Part shown: positions 44,372 to 52,935 of the stretch, one piece after another
How positions within the stretch are numbered: the stretch's first letter is position 1
Layout of the letters: each line of letters begins with the position of its first letter
Assembly (NCBI GenBank): GCA_965246765.1
Contig: CBDFFJ010000008.1
Location: 295,561-359,560 of the forward strand
Direction of reading: 5' to 3'
Origin: UBA1952 sp965246765
GTDB taxonomy: Bacteria > Bacteroidota > Bacteroidia > Chitinophagales > Chitinophagaceae
Length of the DNA: 64,000 bases
Notes under the pieces: model-generated
Told to the model about the DNA's origin: nothing
The model's input: the letters and a program-made list of their open reading frames with translations, nothing else
Databases searched by the model: none
Position numbers and translations under genes: made by a program

Positions 44372-44497
44372 GCCGATGCGTTAGCATTACCACCGATTAT
44401 TTCAATGTATAGAAGCAATAGAACCTTTTAGACCCAAGGGGCCTGCCGGAAATATCAATCAAACCGCAACTTTTCTGGCCGTTAACAGGTTTCCGGC

Positions 44498-47400
44498 TTA
44501 CCGCAATCTGTCGGGTAGGATGACGTGGAAGGTCGAGCCCTCACCCGGTGCGCTTTCCGCATACAAATAGCCCTTGGCATTCACCGCTATGCGCCGGCAC
44601 AACGCTAGTCCGATGCCGGAGCCGGGATATACATCACGACCGTGCAGCCGTTTGAATACCTCAAAAATCTGCTCCGTATATCTCGACTCAAAGCCGATCC
44701 CGTTATCCTTTATCGTGATGTCGTAATACAGCCAGTCCTGGTTTGGATGGGTAATGAATTTTCGCACCTCTATGGCCTGCATGGGTCGGCTTTCTATAGA
44801 GATGCGCGGCGGCACATCGGGCTTTGAGAATTTCAGCGCATTGCTCAACAGATTGTAGAAAAGCTGGTTCATGTGCAGGCCTACACCTTCAACACGCGGC
44901 AGCGGCCCCATACTTATCTGTGCATCCTTCTCCTCAATGTTCAGCTCGAAATCCGAAACTACCGACTGGCAAACCTCTGCCAGGTCAATTGGCCGCACGA
45001 GCGATTCCGAGTTCAGCAGCCTGGAAAACTCGAGCAGGTCTTTAATGAGCAGGGCCATGCGCTCCGATGCTCCCTCCACTTTTCCGATCAGCTCACGGCT
45101 TTCATTCGTCAGGCCGGCCTGCTTGCCCAGCATGCCGGAGAAGACGCGAATCTTGCGCAGCGGCTCCTGCAGATCATGCGAGGCCACGTAAGCGTACTGT
45201 GCCAGCTCCTCATTGGAATGCATCAGTTGCGCATTGGCTTCAGCCAGTTCAGCGGTGCGCTCTGCTACCTCCTGTTCCAATTGCTGCTGTAGGCGGCGCT
45301 GCTCCGTTACGTCTTGGGCCATACCAGAGAGATAGGCCGGCGTACCGTCCGGATAGTACGATACCTGTGCAAGGGCGTGGATGATGCGTTCCTCGCCGGT
45401 CAGGCGGTTCACTATCGGATGCTCATTCTCATAAATACCTGGCGCCCCCGGGGCTAGCACGGCAGCAATTGCTGCCGGTACGGACTCCCGATATTCGCCG
45501 GGCAGCGGATTGTAGGCCGCATCCAAATCTGCGGTATCGCTGGAGAAGCCCAGCCATTCCATGAATCGCGGTGAATATGTAACGCTGCCTGCCTGTACAT
45601 CTAAACTCCAGGTGGCCAGCTCGGCTAACTCTACCGCCGAGCGCAGGGCAGATTCCGTCTCTTCTATCTGCCGCTTCGCTTTTACCACGTCAGTGATTTC
45701 CGCAGCTGTATTCATCACGGCATATACGGCGCCTTTGGCGTCGTACAGCGGTGTGAAGGAATAGTTGAAGTAATGCTCCCGCAGCGCGCCGTCCTGCATT
45801 AGGTCTACGCGCTGATTGCGCATGTGTACCGGCTCTCCTGTGTCGATCACAGATCGAAGCTGCTCATAGATGCCGGTGCCTTCCAGTTCAGGCAGCAACT
45901 CAGTATAGAGCCGGCCTTCTACGTCCGGCCCTTTGCCGTAGGCAGCTATAATAGCATTGTTGGCAAGCGTAATGCGCAGCTCGCGGCCTTCGTAAATGCC
46001 TATGGGGAAGGGCGCGCTATCCACCACGCTGCGTAGCTTCATTTCACTGGCCTCAATGCTCTGGCGGGCGCGCACCTGCTGGGTTACGTCAATGATTACG
46101 GCGAGCACACCGTTCACGTGCCCATCCGCGTCGCGCCGGGGCTGGTACGCAAAGTCCAGATAAAGTGTTTCAAGCTTGTCATTGCGCATCAGTTGAACGG
46201 GCAGCTCGTTGGCGGTATAAGCCACACCTGTGCTCATCACGCCGCGCAGCAAGTCGTCAAAGCCCTGCCCTTTGACTTCAGGCAGCGCCTCAAAGAGCGG
46301 CTTGTCAATGAGGTCTTCCGGCCTGCGGCTTACGAGGCCGCAGTAAAAAGCATTTGCCATCCGGAAGCTCAGGCCTTCATCGTTATCAATGATAGCAATG
46401 CCCACAGGGCTTTGCTCAAAGGAGTCCAGAATCTGCCGCTGGCTCTGCTCAACGCGCTTTTGCGCCAGTACACGCTCGGTCACATCCACACTCATGTTTA
46501 TGATGGCCCAGACCTCGCCCGCGGCATTGCGCAGCGGCTTAAATGTGTAGTCAAAGCAGGCTTCTGCCGGTTTCCCGTCTTTTATGATAATAGCAGGCTG
46601 CGCCGTCGCCTTGAACATCTCGCCGCTCGTAAATACATCGTCCAGAATTTTGAGGAAAGGCTGTCCTTCCAGCTCCGGCAGGGCTTCGGCCAATGGCTTG
46701 CCGATTATGCAAGGCCCTTTGCCCATGTATTCAATCATTGCGGCGTTGGCTACCTCTATCACCAGCGCCCGGCCAACCAGCAGACATTTGGCCATCGGCG
46801 CTTCCTCAATCATACTGCGAAACTTGGCCTCGCTGCGCTCCAGCTCCTGCCGTGCCAGCACGCCTTCCGTTACATCATAGCCCACAGCCATCACGCCCGC
46901 TACCTTGCCCTCGCCATCGCGGTAAGGTGTCCAGATGGCATTGAAGTAAGCCAGTTCCTCTTTACCGCCTTTATAAGTGCGGGTAGGGATTTCCTTACGC
47001 TGCACCGGCACGCCGTCGCTGATAATTCCGCGGATGACCGGCTCCATCCGCTCGCGGATTTGCGGCACCGCCTCAAATAGCGGCAGGCCTTCCAGCTCAT
47101 GCCGCTCCTTGCCCATTAGGTTCAGGCTGTATTCGTTCACCACATCCGCAACCAAATCTTCGCCCTGGTAAACGGCAACGCCAAATGGCGCCTTCATAAC
47201 AAGGTTTCGGAAGCGCTCTTCGGATGCGGCAAGAGCCTTCTGTTGCGTTACCTGTTGGGTTACATCCTGCACCATTTGCAGTATACCCACCGTCTTCTCG
47301 CCTTCCTTAAGGGGTGTGTACGAAATGTCATAGTAGCCTTCCTCCAACTTGCCGTCCTGCATAAGGGAAACGGGTACGGCGTGTAAGTTCAGCGGCTTTC

Positions 47401-48124
47401 CCTCCCGGTAAACGTTTTGCAAGAGCGGCCATACCGCCTGAGTTTCTATCTCGGGGAATGCATCCAGGGTTTTTTGACCGATGATGGAGGCATCGCGATT
47501 AATGAAGCGCAGCATAGCTTCATTCACGTTCTCCATTACAAAGTCGTCGCCGCGCAATACGGTAATGCCTGCCGGAGCATCTTTAATCATCGTGCGAAAG
47601 CGGCCCTCGCTTTCTTCTAACTGCCCCCGCCGCTGTACTGCCTTGGTCGTTTCCATGCAGGTTACAAGCACCCCGGCTATCTCGCCACTGTCGCCGTAAG
47701 CCGGGCTGTAAGAGAATGTCCAGTAAACATCTTCCATGCCGCCATTCCGGTAGATGGGTAAGAGCTGGTCTTGAAACCATACCGGCTCGCCAGTAGTCAT
47801 TGTCTGCTCTATGAGCGGGCTGATAAAATCCCAGATTTCCGGCCACATTTCCTTCGCGCGTTTGCCAATGGCCGGATGCTTACCGTTGTCGCCGAGCGAG
47901 GGACGGTAGACATCATTATAAAAGCAAAGCAGCTCCGGCCCCCAAAACAGGAACATAGGAAAGGCCGAATGCAGCAGGATGCCGAGCGTGGTGCGCAGGC
48001 TCTGCGGCCATTCGTAGGGCGAGCCGATGGAGCTTTGCTCCCAGTCGTAGGCGCGTGCAAGTGCGCCCATCTCGCCGCCGCCTTGAAGGAAGTTGAGTTT
48101 GCGATGCGTGTGCGTAGCTTCCAT
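44498..48124 (-). CDS. Multi-PAS sensor histidine kinase
   Basis: Cytoplasmic kinase of 1208 residues with no membrane segment. An N-terminal PAS-like domain (about 25-160; GPELLCFYNDVYRPSLG) is followed by a run of PAS/PAC repeats of about 125-130 residues, recognisable by recurring blocks such as EERFRNLVMKAPFGVAVYQG, EAKFRSMIEEAPMAKCLLVG and EMKLRSVVDSAPFPIGIYEG and by PAC ends of the DVT(Q/E) type; I count seven to eight PAS units. The last, WSLDVQAGSVTYSPRFMEW, precedes a short coiled coil, HisKA (SHDLQEPLRKIRVFSGML) and HATPase_c (NGIGFESRYTEQIFEVFKRLHG). No receiver or partner regulator is adjacent. Confidence 0.92.
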   Translation of the reverse strand: MEATHTHRKLNFLQGGGEMGALARAYDWEQSSIGSPYEWPQSLRTTLGILLHSAFPMFLFWGPELLCFYNDVYRPSLGDNGKHPAIGKRAKEMWPEIWDFISPLIEQTMTTGEPVWFQDQLLPIYRNGGMEDVYWTFSYSPAYGDSGEIAGVLVTCMETTKAVQRRGQLEESEGRFRTMIKDAPAGITVLRGDDFVMENVNEAMLRFINRDASIIGQKTLDAFPEIETQAVWPLLQNVYREGKPLNLHAVPVSLMQDGKLEEGYYDISYTPLKEGEKTVGILQMVQDVTQQVTQQKALAASEERFRNLVMKAPFGVAVYQGEDLVADVVNEYSLNLMGKERHELEGLPLFEAVPQIRERMEPVIRGIISDGVPVQRKEIPTRTYKGGKEELAYFNAIWTPYRDGEGKVAGVMAVGYDVTEGVLARQELERSEAKFRSMIEEAPMAKCLLVGRALVIEVANAAMIEYMGKGPCIIGKPLAEALPELEGQPFLKILDDVFTSGEMFKATAQPAIIIKDGKPAEACFDYTFKPLRNAAGEVWAIINMSVDVTERVLAQKRVEQSQRQILDSFEQSPVGIAIIDNDEGLSFRMANAFYCGLVSRRPEDLIDKPLFEALPEVKGQGFDDLLRGVMSTGVAYTANELPVQLMRNDKLETLYLDFAYQPRRDADGHVNGVLAVIIDVTQQVRARQSIEASEMKLRSVVDSAPFPIGIYEGRELRITLANNAIIAAYGKGPDVEGRLYTELLPELEGTGIYEQLRSVIDTGEPVHMRNQRVDLMQDGALREHYFNYSFTPLYDAKGAVYAVMNTAAEITDVVKAKRQIEETESALRSAVELAELATWSLDVQAGSVTYSPRFMEWLGFSSDTADLDAAYNPLPGEYRESVPAAIAAVLAPGAPGIYENEHPIVNRLTGEERIIHALAQVSYYPDGTPAYLSGMAQDVTEQRRLQQQLEQEVAERTAELAEANAQLMHSNEELAQYAYVASHDLQEPLRKIRVFSGMLGKQAGLTNESRELIGKVEGASERMALLIKDLLEFSRLLNSESLVRPIDLAEVCQSVVSDFELNIEEKDAQISMGPLPRVEGVGLHMNQLFYNLLSNALKFSKPDVPPRISIESRPMQAIEVRKFITHPNQDWLYYDITIKDNGIGFESRYTEQIFEVFKRLHGRDVYPGSGIGLALCRRIAVNAKGYLYAESAPGEGSTFHVILPDRLR

Positions 48125-48231
48125 CCGGGAAGGTTATGTAACGGGGAAAATTTAGAGCTACAAAGTACCCAAAAATGAAGTGTTGTATGGACGCAAAAAG
48201 AGTGAGCTTCATTTTTGTTGAACGCAAATAA

Positions 48232-48260
48232 CAAAGCCGCCCTTTCCCGGGGCGGCTTTG
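48232..48260 (-). terminator. Hairpin terminator after the GH19 gene
   Basis: The perfect 10-bp stem CAAAGCCGCC / GGCGGCTTTG with a 9-nt loop lies 35 bp past the GH19 stop on the minus strand. The T tail is weak. Confidence 0.55.
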
Positions 48261-48294
48261 TGTTGTCAACTTAAAAGAAAAGCGATGGCCCGGC

Positions 48295-48885
48295 TTATCC
48301 GTTGAAGCTTTTCTGCCCGGCTTTAAAGCGAGCCACACGGTCTTGCAAGCCATTGTAGCCGCCGTTGATGCGCTTAGTCAGGTCTTTGAAGGCTTGCAGG
48401 TTCGGGTCAGCCTCTATGCTTTTGCTTACGTCTATCTTATCGGCGTAGGCGTTGAGCTTGTTCTTGCTCCAGAACCAGCCCGCGCTCATGGCAGCATTGC
48501 GCAGTTGGTCGGGTGTGCAGCAGGTTACATTCTTGCCGCCTAGCAGGGCAGGGTCACTTACAAAGTCTGCGCCGAGGTCTTTGCTCAGAGAAGAATAATT
48601 GGCCCTACCGGTGATTTGAATGAGACCGCGGCCTTTATACTTTGGCCCGTCGCCCGGCTGTGTATTGCCCAAGTCTTTGCGGCCCTCATAGGCTCTACCG
48701 GATGCCAGCTCCTCGGTATAGTAAAGGCCGCCGCTTTCGTGGCCAAGCTGTGCCAGAAAGGCAAGCTGCCGCGCAGGGGTGTTGATTTCGTAGTGCTGGC
48801 AGGTGTCGCAGATGGCCTGCAGAAATTTTTCGGCGTTGCTCTTGGAGCAGATGGTGGCTTTGAGCACCTGGTCAAGGTTGAGCAT
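48295..48885 (-). CDS. Glycoside hydrolase family 19 (chitinase/endolysin-like)
   Basis: GH19 enzyme of 196 residues from the ATG at 48885; a longer frame to 48957 adds 24 atypical residues. The catalytic Glu region is LGHESGGLYYTEELASGRAY and the substrate cleft is YKGRGLIQITGRANYSSLSKDLG. There is no signal peptide. Short single-domain GH19 proteins of this type are often phage-type endolysins acting on peptidoglycan rather than chitin. No phage genes surround it, so it may be a domesticated lysozyme. A terminator follows. Confidence 0.88.
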   Translation of the reverse strand: MLNLDQVLKATICSKSNAEKFLQAICDTCQHYEINTPARQLAFLAQLGHESGGLYYTEELASGRAYEGRKDLGNTQPGDGPKYKGRGLIQITGRANYSSLSKDLGADFVSDPALLGGKNVTCCTPDQLRNAAMSAGWFWSKNKLNAYADKIDVSKSIEADPNLQAFKDLTKRINGGYNGLQDRVARFKAGQKSFNG

Positions 48886-48987
48886 GGCTTGGATTTTTTT
48901 TGGTGAATAATTGAGCGTAAATATATATGCTGATTTTGAAAGCTGCAAGCCTTTCAAGATATTTTCTCGCCCTTGTGCAAGATGCTA

Positions 48988-49812
48988 TCACAAGACATTA
49001 AACAGCACATGCTCTACCCGAAACAGGAACCCATTGGGCGCAGTACGTTCCATATTTCCCCAAAGCTCAAAACGGTAGCCCACATCCAGTCGCGTCTGGC
49101 TGTTAAAGATGAACTGAACAGACGGCGCAAGGTCTATATATCGCTTGCTGGTGCCTAAAAGCTGCTGCGCCAGCACTTCAGCCATACCGTTGATATTCAC
49201 ATTGCCGTAGCCGGTGTAATGCTTCGGGTAAAATAGCCGTCCGGTGGAGAGCGCCATATTAACCGCATCGCGCGGTTGAGATGCCGGAAACTCATTCCCG
49301 CCCGTATTGTCCAGCGCCCGCTCATACCAAAGCGTAGCGGAGAGCGCTTGCCGGTGTAGCAGTTGCGTAGCAATGACGCCAAGCTGGAAGCCGGAGTTGT
49401 GCCCGTTCGTAACTAGCTCCTCCTGATGAATCGGTGCATTATTCGTCGTAATGCGGCCAAAAGCGGCCGCCCGGAAGTGGCGGTACAATGTATCGCGCGT
49501 GAAAAAACGGTACTTGGCGTAAATGCCTGCGCCTTCTACGCGAAGGCCGTTCTGCTGTCGGTTGGATATAAACCCCTCGGCATGGAGCATTAGATGCTTA
49601 TTGACGCCCCACATTACTTCAGGAATGAGGTGGTAGTTCAGCCGGCCTGTTTCCCGCTCATCCATCAGCCAGTTAGAGGCCCGCAGGCCAAGCGTCTTAG
49701 CCGGCATATTGGATGCCGGCTCAGTATAAACGAACAACTCCTGCGCTTCGCAAATGCAAAATGCAAAATGCAAAATGCAGAAGAGGAGCATTGCTTTTTT
49801 AAAATGCTTCAT
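48988..49812 (-). CDS. Hypothetical outer-membrane beta-barrel protein
   Basis: Exported protein of 274 residues, last gene of a minus-strand set with the HMA and HYC_CC_PP proteins. A signal peptide (about 1-23) is encoded partly by a 7-bp tandem repeat (49754-49779), giving the residues CILHFAFCICEAQ. The mature part shows alternating beta-strands with aromatic residues (WGVNKHLMLHAEGFISN, YIDLAPSVQFIFNSQTRLDVGYRFELWGN) and a C-terminal strand ending in VEHVLFNVL. No named family recognised. Its place 13 bp after the HMA gene suggests a metal-related envelope role. Confidence 0.72.
   Translation of the reverse strand: MKHFKKAMLLFCILHFAFCICEAQELFVYTEPASNMPAKTLGLRASNWLMDERETGRLNYHLIPEVMWGVNKHLMLHAEGFISNRQQNGLRVEGAGIYAKYRFFTRDTLYRHFRAAAFGRITTNNAPIHQEELVTNGHNSGFQLGVIATQLLHRQALSATLWYERALDNTGGNEFPASQPRDAVNMALSTGRLFYPKHYTGYGNVNINGMAEVLAQQLLGTSKRYIDLAPSVQFIFNSQTRLDVGYRFELWGNMERTAPNGFLFRVEHVLFNVL
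49754..49779. repeat. 7-bp tandem repeat ATGCAAA inside a signal-peptide coding region
   Basis: Three exact ATGCAAA units and a partial fourth. On the minus strand they encode part of the signal peptide of the gene ending at 48988. A related AT-rich stretch (TTTTGCATTTTACATTC onward) lies at 59149-59177 upstream of tRNA-Leu. Confidence 0.7.
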
Positions 49813-49825
49813 CTGTGCAGCATTT

Positions 49826-50368
49826 TTACAGCGTTACGTGATATACGCGGGTGCCGGTTTCGCCCCCCTTAGTACAGCAAGTCTCCATCCGTCCGGTTTG
49901 GACGCACTTCATTGTCGTCATCTTCGCGTAGCGCCGGTAATCGACTTCCGGTAGGAATTTCCTGTCCACAACTGTAAAGGTTTTCTCGCCGGAGATGGTT
50001 TCGCTCGGCACGTTCAGGAAGTGGTAAGTAGCGCCGCCGTACTCTATGTGCGCGTCGTTAGCAATGGGTGTTGGCGGGAAGTTAGCTGTTACCTGGAGTG
50101 AGGCTATAGAGAAGCCTGCACCTTCCACAGCTTTTTTCAGGTCGTCCAGCACAGGCGCAACGCCGTCCTTAAAAGTGATTTGATACTTAGAGCCTTCAAT
50201 ATCGGCGTCCACCGACTTTACAGACGGTACTTTGCCGAGGGCTTTAAAGATAGCCTTGCTGCACATGCTGCACGTGAGGCCGGAGGCGGAAAGGGTAGCG
50301 CTTTTAATCTGCGCAAAAGAGGAGGCAGCAATCAGCAGCCCGAGGATAATCAGAATGAGCTTTTTCAT
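49826..50368 (-). CDS. Periplasmic heavy-metal-associated (HMA) domain protein
   Basis: Exported protein of 180 residues. Signal peptide about 1-20 (ASSFAQ). Residues about 22-90 are an HMA domain with the metal-binding pair in GLTCSMCSKAIFKALG (CxxC). The C-terminal half is of unknown fold and has further Cys (MKCVQTGRMETCCTKGG). Such proteins handle Cu+, Hg2+ or related soft metals. It follows the HYC_CC_PP gene after a 117-bp gap with a strong hairpin and precedes the barrel protein by 13 bp. Confidence 0.82.
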   Translation of the reverse strand: MKKLILIILGLLIAASSFAQIKSATLSASGLTCSMCSKAIFKALGKVPSVKSVDADIEGSKYQITFKDGVAPVLDDLKKAVEGAGFSIASLQVTANFPPTPIANDAHIEYGGATYHFLNVPSETISGEKTFTVVDRKFLPEVDYRRYAKMTTMKCVQTGRMETCCTKGGETGTRVYHVTL

Positions 50369-50421
50369 TGGTTTGGATTTGAGTGTTTGTTGATGGAAAG
50401 GCTACGGGCGGAAATCAACCG

Positions 50422-50452
50422 TAGGAACGCGCCTGGCGGCGGCGCGTTCCTA
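50422..50452. terminator. Strong hairpin between HYC_CC_PP and HMA genes
   Basis: The perfect 12-bp inverted repeat TAGGAACGCGCC / GGCGCGTTCCTA with a 7-nt loop. There is no T run, so it may be an intercistronic attenuator or stabiliser rather than a full terminator. Confidence 0.5.
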
Positions 50453-50485
50453 AATACGCCACGAAGGCGCACTATCAACAAAGGC

Positions 50486-50899
50486 TCAAATCCTGATACA
50501 GCGCACGCGCAGGTAAAGCGGAACGCTGGTGCGCAGGGGCGACCCATGCGCGGGCGCTGTGGGAAGCGCTGCAGCACTGAAAACTGTTGTCTGACTGTAA
50601 GCCGGATAATCAACTTCCGGCAAGGACGCCAAAAGTGGCGGCGCGAAGCTGAAGGCCTTTGCCCCAACCTGGTCGGGCGAAGATTTAAAGACCTTGACTT
50701 TGTCTTTACAGCAGCCATTTGTGTTACTGCTCTTCTTTTCCATCCCGCAGCGGTCGCAGCGGTGCGTATTAGCTTGATGCGCGTGGTGTTCCAGCACGGC
50801 CCCGATGCGCTCGCCCATGCAGTAATGCTCACGCAGGGTAAAGCCTGCGCCGGCGGCGAGGTAAAGGATAGCTAACAGCGAAACGAGCAGGCGCTTCAT
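50486..50899 (-). CDS. HYC_CC_PP family protein
   Basis: Small exported protein of 137 residues from the ATG at 50899, with a signal peptide (about 1-22) followed by the name-giving motifs: HYC in LREHYCMGE, a CC in TNGCCKDK and PP in FAPPLLA. Further CxxC (HRCDRCG) is present. The family is restricted to Bacteroidota and is found near metal-handling genes; its function is not established. The Cys/His content suggests soft-metal binding. It is divergent from the thiolase gene. Confidence 0.8.
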   Translation of the reverse strand: MKRLLVSLLAILYLAAGAGFTLREHYCMGERIGAVLEHHAHQANTHRCDRCGMEKKSSNTNGCCKDKVKVFKSSPDQVGAKAFSFAPPLLASLPEVDYPAYSQTTVFSAAALPTAPAHGSPLRTSVPLYLRVRCIRI

Positions 50900-50992
50900 G
50901 GAGGAACAAAAATAGCGAAGCTGCATAAGCAGAAATGTTATAGCCTTATTCACTGCGCCCGGCCTAAATTTATCTTCCCAAATTGCTCCATC

Positions 50993-52171
50993 ATGCAAGC
51001 AGCCTACATCATAGCCGGATACCGCACCGCCGTCGCCAAAGCCAAGCGCGGCGGCTTCCGCTTCTACCGTCCTGACGACCTTGCCGTGGATGTCATTAAA
51101 GGTCTCCTTGCATCCGTCCCGGAGCTTGAACCGAAGCTGGTGGACGATGTAATAGTAGGCAATGCCGTCCCCGAAGCGGAGCAGGGCTTGCAGGTGGCGC
51201 GCATTATTGCCAACCGTGCCATTGGCGAGTGGGCGCCCGGCGTTACGGTCAACCGCTATTGTGCGTCGGGACTTGAAACTATTGGCATGGCTACGGCTAA
51301 GATTCAGTGCGGCATGGCCGAGTGTATCATTGCCGGCGGCACCGAAAGCATGAGCCTCGTGCCCACTGCTGGCTGGCGCACCGTGCCCAACTACGACATC
51401 GTAAAAGACAACGGCGACTACTACCTCAGCATGGGCCTGACGGCCGAGCAGGTAGCGCAGGACTATAAGGTGAGCCGCGAAGACCAGGACGCATTCGCCT
51501 ACGCTTCCCACCAGAAAGCCATTAATGCCATCAAGGAAGGCCATTTTCAAAAAGGCATCCTACCCATCACCGTTCCCGAAACCTTTCTAAACGAAAAAGG
51601 AAAGCGCGCTACCCGCGAAGCAGTAGTGGACACCGACGAAGGCCCGCGCGCTGATACAAACATGGACGCGCTTGCCAAGCTTAAGCCCGTCTTCGCCCAA
51701 ACCGGCAGCGTAACTGCCGGCAACTCTTCCCAGACTTCCGATGGCGCGGCCTTCGTCGTTGTCATGAGCGAGCGGCTGATGAATTCTTTGGGTTTAAAGC
51801 CCTGGGGCCGCCTCCTGAATTACGCCAATGCCGGCGTTGACCCCCGCATCATGGGCATCGGGCCCGTTGCCGCCGTCCCGAAGGTGTTAAAGCAAGCCGG
51901 CTTGGCGCAGCAAGACCTTGACCTCGTAGAATTAAACGAAGCCTTCGCCTCCCAATCCCTTGCAGTAATCCGCGAGCTTGGCCTGAATCCAGACATCGTC
52001 AACATCAATGGCGGGGCCATCGCCCTCGGCCACCCGCTCGGCTGCTCCGGCGCGAAGCTTATCATCCAACTCCTGCACGACCTGGAGCGCCTCGGCAAGA
52101 AGCGCGGCATGGTAACGGCCTGCGTAGGCGGCGGGCAGGGTATAGCAGGCGTGATTGAATTGCTGCGCTGA
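50993..52171 (+). CDS. Acetyl-CoA C-acyltransferase (thiolase)
   Basis: Thiolase of 392 residues that condenses or cleaves acyl-CoA. The acylated Cys is C90 in RYCASGLETIGMA. The His of GHPLGCSGAK (near residue 348) and the Cys of TACVGGGQG (near residue 378) complete the site. It could serve beta-oxidation or supply acetoacetyl-CoA for PHA synthesis, since phaC occurs in this window, but it lies 46 kb away with no reductase nearby. It is a metabolic gene between two parts of a metal cluster. Confidence 0.92.
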   Translation: MQAAYIIAGYRTAVAKAKRGGFRFYRPDDLAVDVIKGLLASVPELEPKLVDDVIVGNAVPEAEQGLQVARIIANRAIGEWAPGVTVNRYCASGLETIGMATAKIQCGMAECIIAGGTESMSLVPTAGWRTVPNYDIVKDNGDYYLSMGLTAEQVAQDYKVSREDQDAFAYASHQKAINAIKEGHFQKGILPITVPETFLNEKGKRATREAVVDTDEGPRADTNMDALAKLKPVFAQTGSVTAGNSSQTSDGAAFVVVMSERLMNSLGLKPWGRLLNYANAGVDPRIMGIGPVAAVPKVLKQAGLAQQDLDLVELNEAFASQSLAVIRELGLNPDIVNINGGAIALGHPLGCSGAKLIIQLLHDLERLGKKRGMVTACVGGGQGIAGVIELLR

Positions 52172-52192
52172 GTCTGCCCATTTCCCAATACC

Positions 52193-52200
52193 TACTTTCG
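52193..52200 (+). promoter_or_regulatory. -7 promoter box of the His-rich protein gene
   Basis: TACTTTCG, one mismatch from TAnnTTTG, lies only 6 bp before the GTG at 52206, so the mRNA would be nearly leaderless. Confidence 0.35.
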
Positions 52201-52205
52201 CCCCT

Positions 52206-52535
52206 GTGCTCCGCCGCGCCCTTCACATCTTTTGCTCGCTCTGGCTGGCTACGCTGCTGCTCTTCGGCGGCACGCCGGCGGAGGCCCTGCACGCCTTCGC
52301 GCATCACCGCGATACGGTGCACCGGCACGATGTGAGCGGGCCCGTGGCCGATACGCAGCACCACCACTGCCAGTTTCTGGGCTTCCACCTGATGCCCTTC
52401 GCGGCGCCTTACGCGCTGCCGCCTTTGCGCCCCGCGCCTATACCGGAATACAATGCTTCTCTATCGGTACAAGATGAGCGCGCGGCCCAACAGACCATAG
52501 CCCTGCGGGAAGGGCGGGGGCCGCCGGTTGTGTGA
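52206..52535 (+). CDS. Small His-rich exported protein
   Basis: Product of 109 residues if translation begins at the GTG at 52206, which gives a signal peptide (ALHIFCSLWLATLLLFGG ... AEA); an upstream in-frame ATG at 52155 lies inside the thiolase end. The mature part is rich in His (ALHAFAHHRDTVHRHD, DTQHHHCQF) with one Cys, suggesting metal binding. Small His-rich proteins occur beside Bacteroidota metal TonB receptors. It is upstream of the 21-bp repeat array and the receptor. Confidence 0.62.
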   Translation: MLRRALHIFCSLWLATLLLFGGTPAEALHAFAHHRDTVHRHDVSGPVADTQHHHCQFLGFHLMPFAAPYALPPLRPAPIPEYNASLSVQDERAAQQTIALREGRGPPVV

Positions 52536-52656
52536 ATTTTTGTTACCAGCCGCATCACGCTCCCAATCGTTCCTTGCGACGCTCCGTTCATCGTTCGTCA
52601 GTCTGTTGGGCTTTCACGGAACATGGATTGAAAAATCCGCGCTACGACCTAAAAAA

Positions 52657-52835
52657 GGGGAGCCCCCATATGATTTAGGGATGCCCCTGCGCAAAAAAGG
52701 GACGCCCCCGTATGAAAAAGGGGAGCCCCTGAGCGACGCAGGGCAGCCCCTGTATAAAGAAGGGGCGCCCCTGAATCATACAGGGGCGCCCCTAAATCAC
52801 TCAGGGGCGGCCCGAAATCATATGGGGGCACCCCT
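52657..52835. repeat. 21-bp tandem array, nine phased units with palindromic core
   Basis: Unit starts are 52657, 52678, 52699, 52720, 52741, 52762, 52783, 52804 and 52825, exactly 21 bp apart. Each begins with a core of the type GGGGnGCCCC (perfect palindrome GGGGCGCCCC in units six and seven), followed by about 11 AT-richer bases that vary. The 7-codon period gives heptapeptide repeats in plus-strand (GAPLNHT-like) and minus-strand (GAPLYDS-like) frames. It ends 173 bp before the TonB receptor start. Confidence 0.9.
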
Positions 52836-52900
52836 TTTTACCGTAACCCCCTGCTTACGGGCAAAGCCTGGTCAGCGGACAGAACCCCGAGGAGTGGTTA

Positions 52901-52926
52901 AATATTCTTTTTGTCAAAAGAATATT
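52901..52926. promoter_or_regulatory. AT-rich inverted repeat upstream of the TonB receptor
   Basis: AATATTCTTTT / AAAAGAATATT are perfect 11-bp arms with a 4-nt loop. This could be a terminator for the His-rich gene or a metalloregulator site. Confidence 0.5.
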
Positions 52927-52935
52927 CAACACGCC

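Noticed and set aside
48295..48885. Prophage remnant around the GH19 enzyme
   Set aside because: No capsid, tail, holin or integrase gene is near; a single lysozyme-like gene is not enough.
52649..52831. 60-codon minus-strand heptapeptide-repeat frame
   Set aside because: Entirely made of the tandem array with no unique sequence and no ribosome site seen; kept only as an alternative in the array finding.
52657..52835. CRISPR array
   Set aside because: The units are 21 bp in total with variable bases inside, no 25-40 bp direct repeats with unique spacers, and no cas genes nearby.
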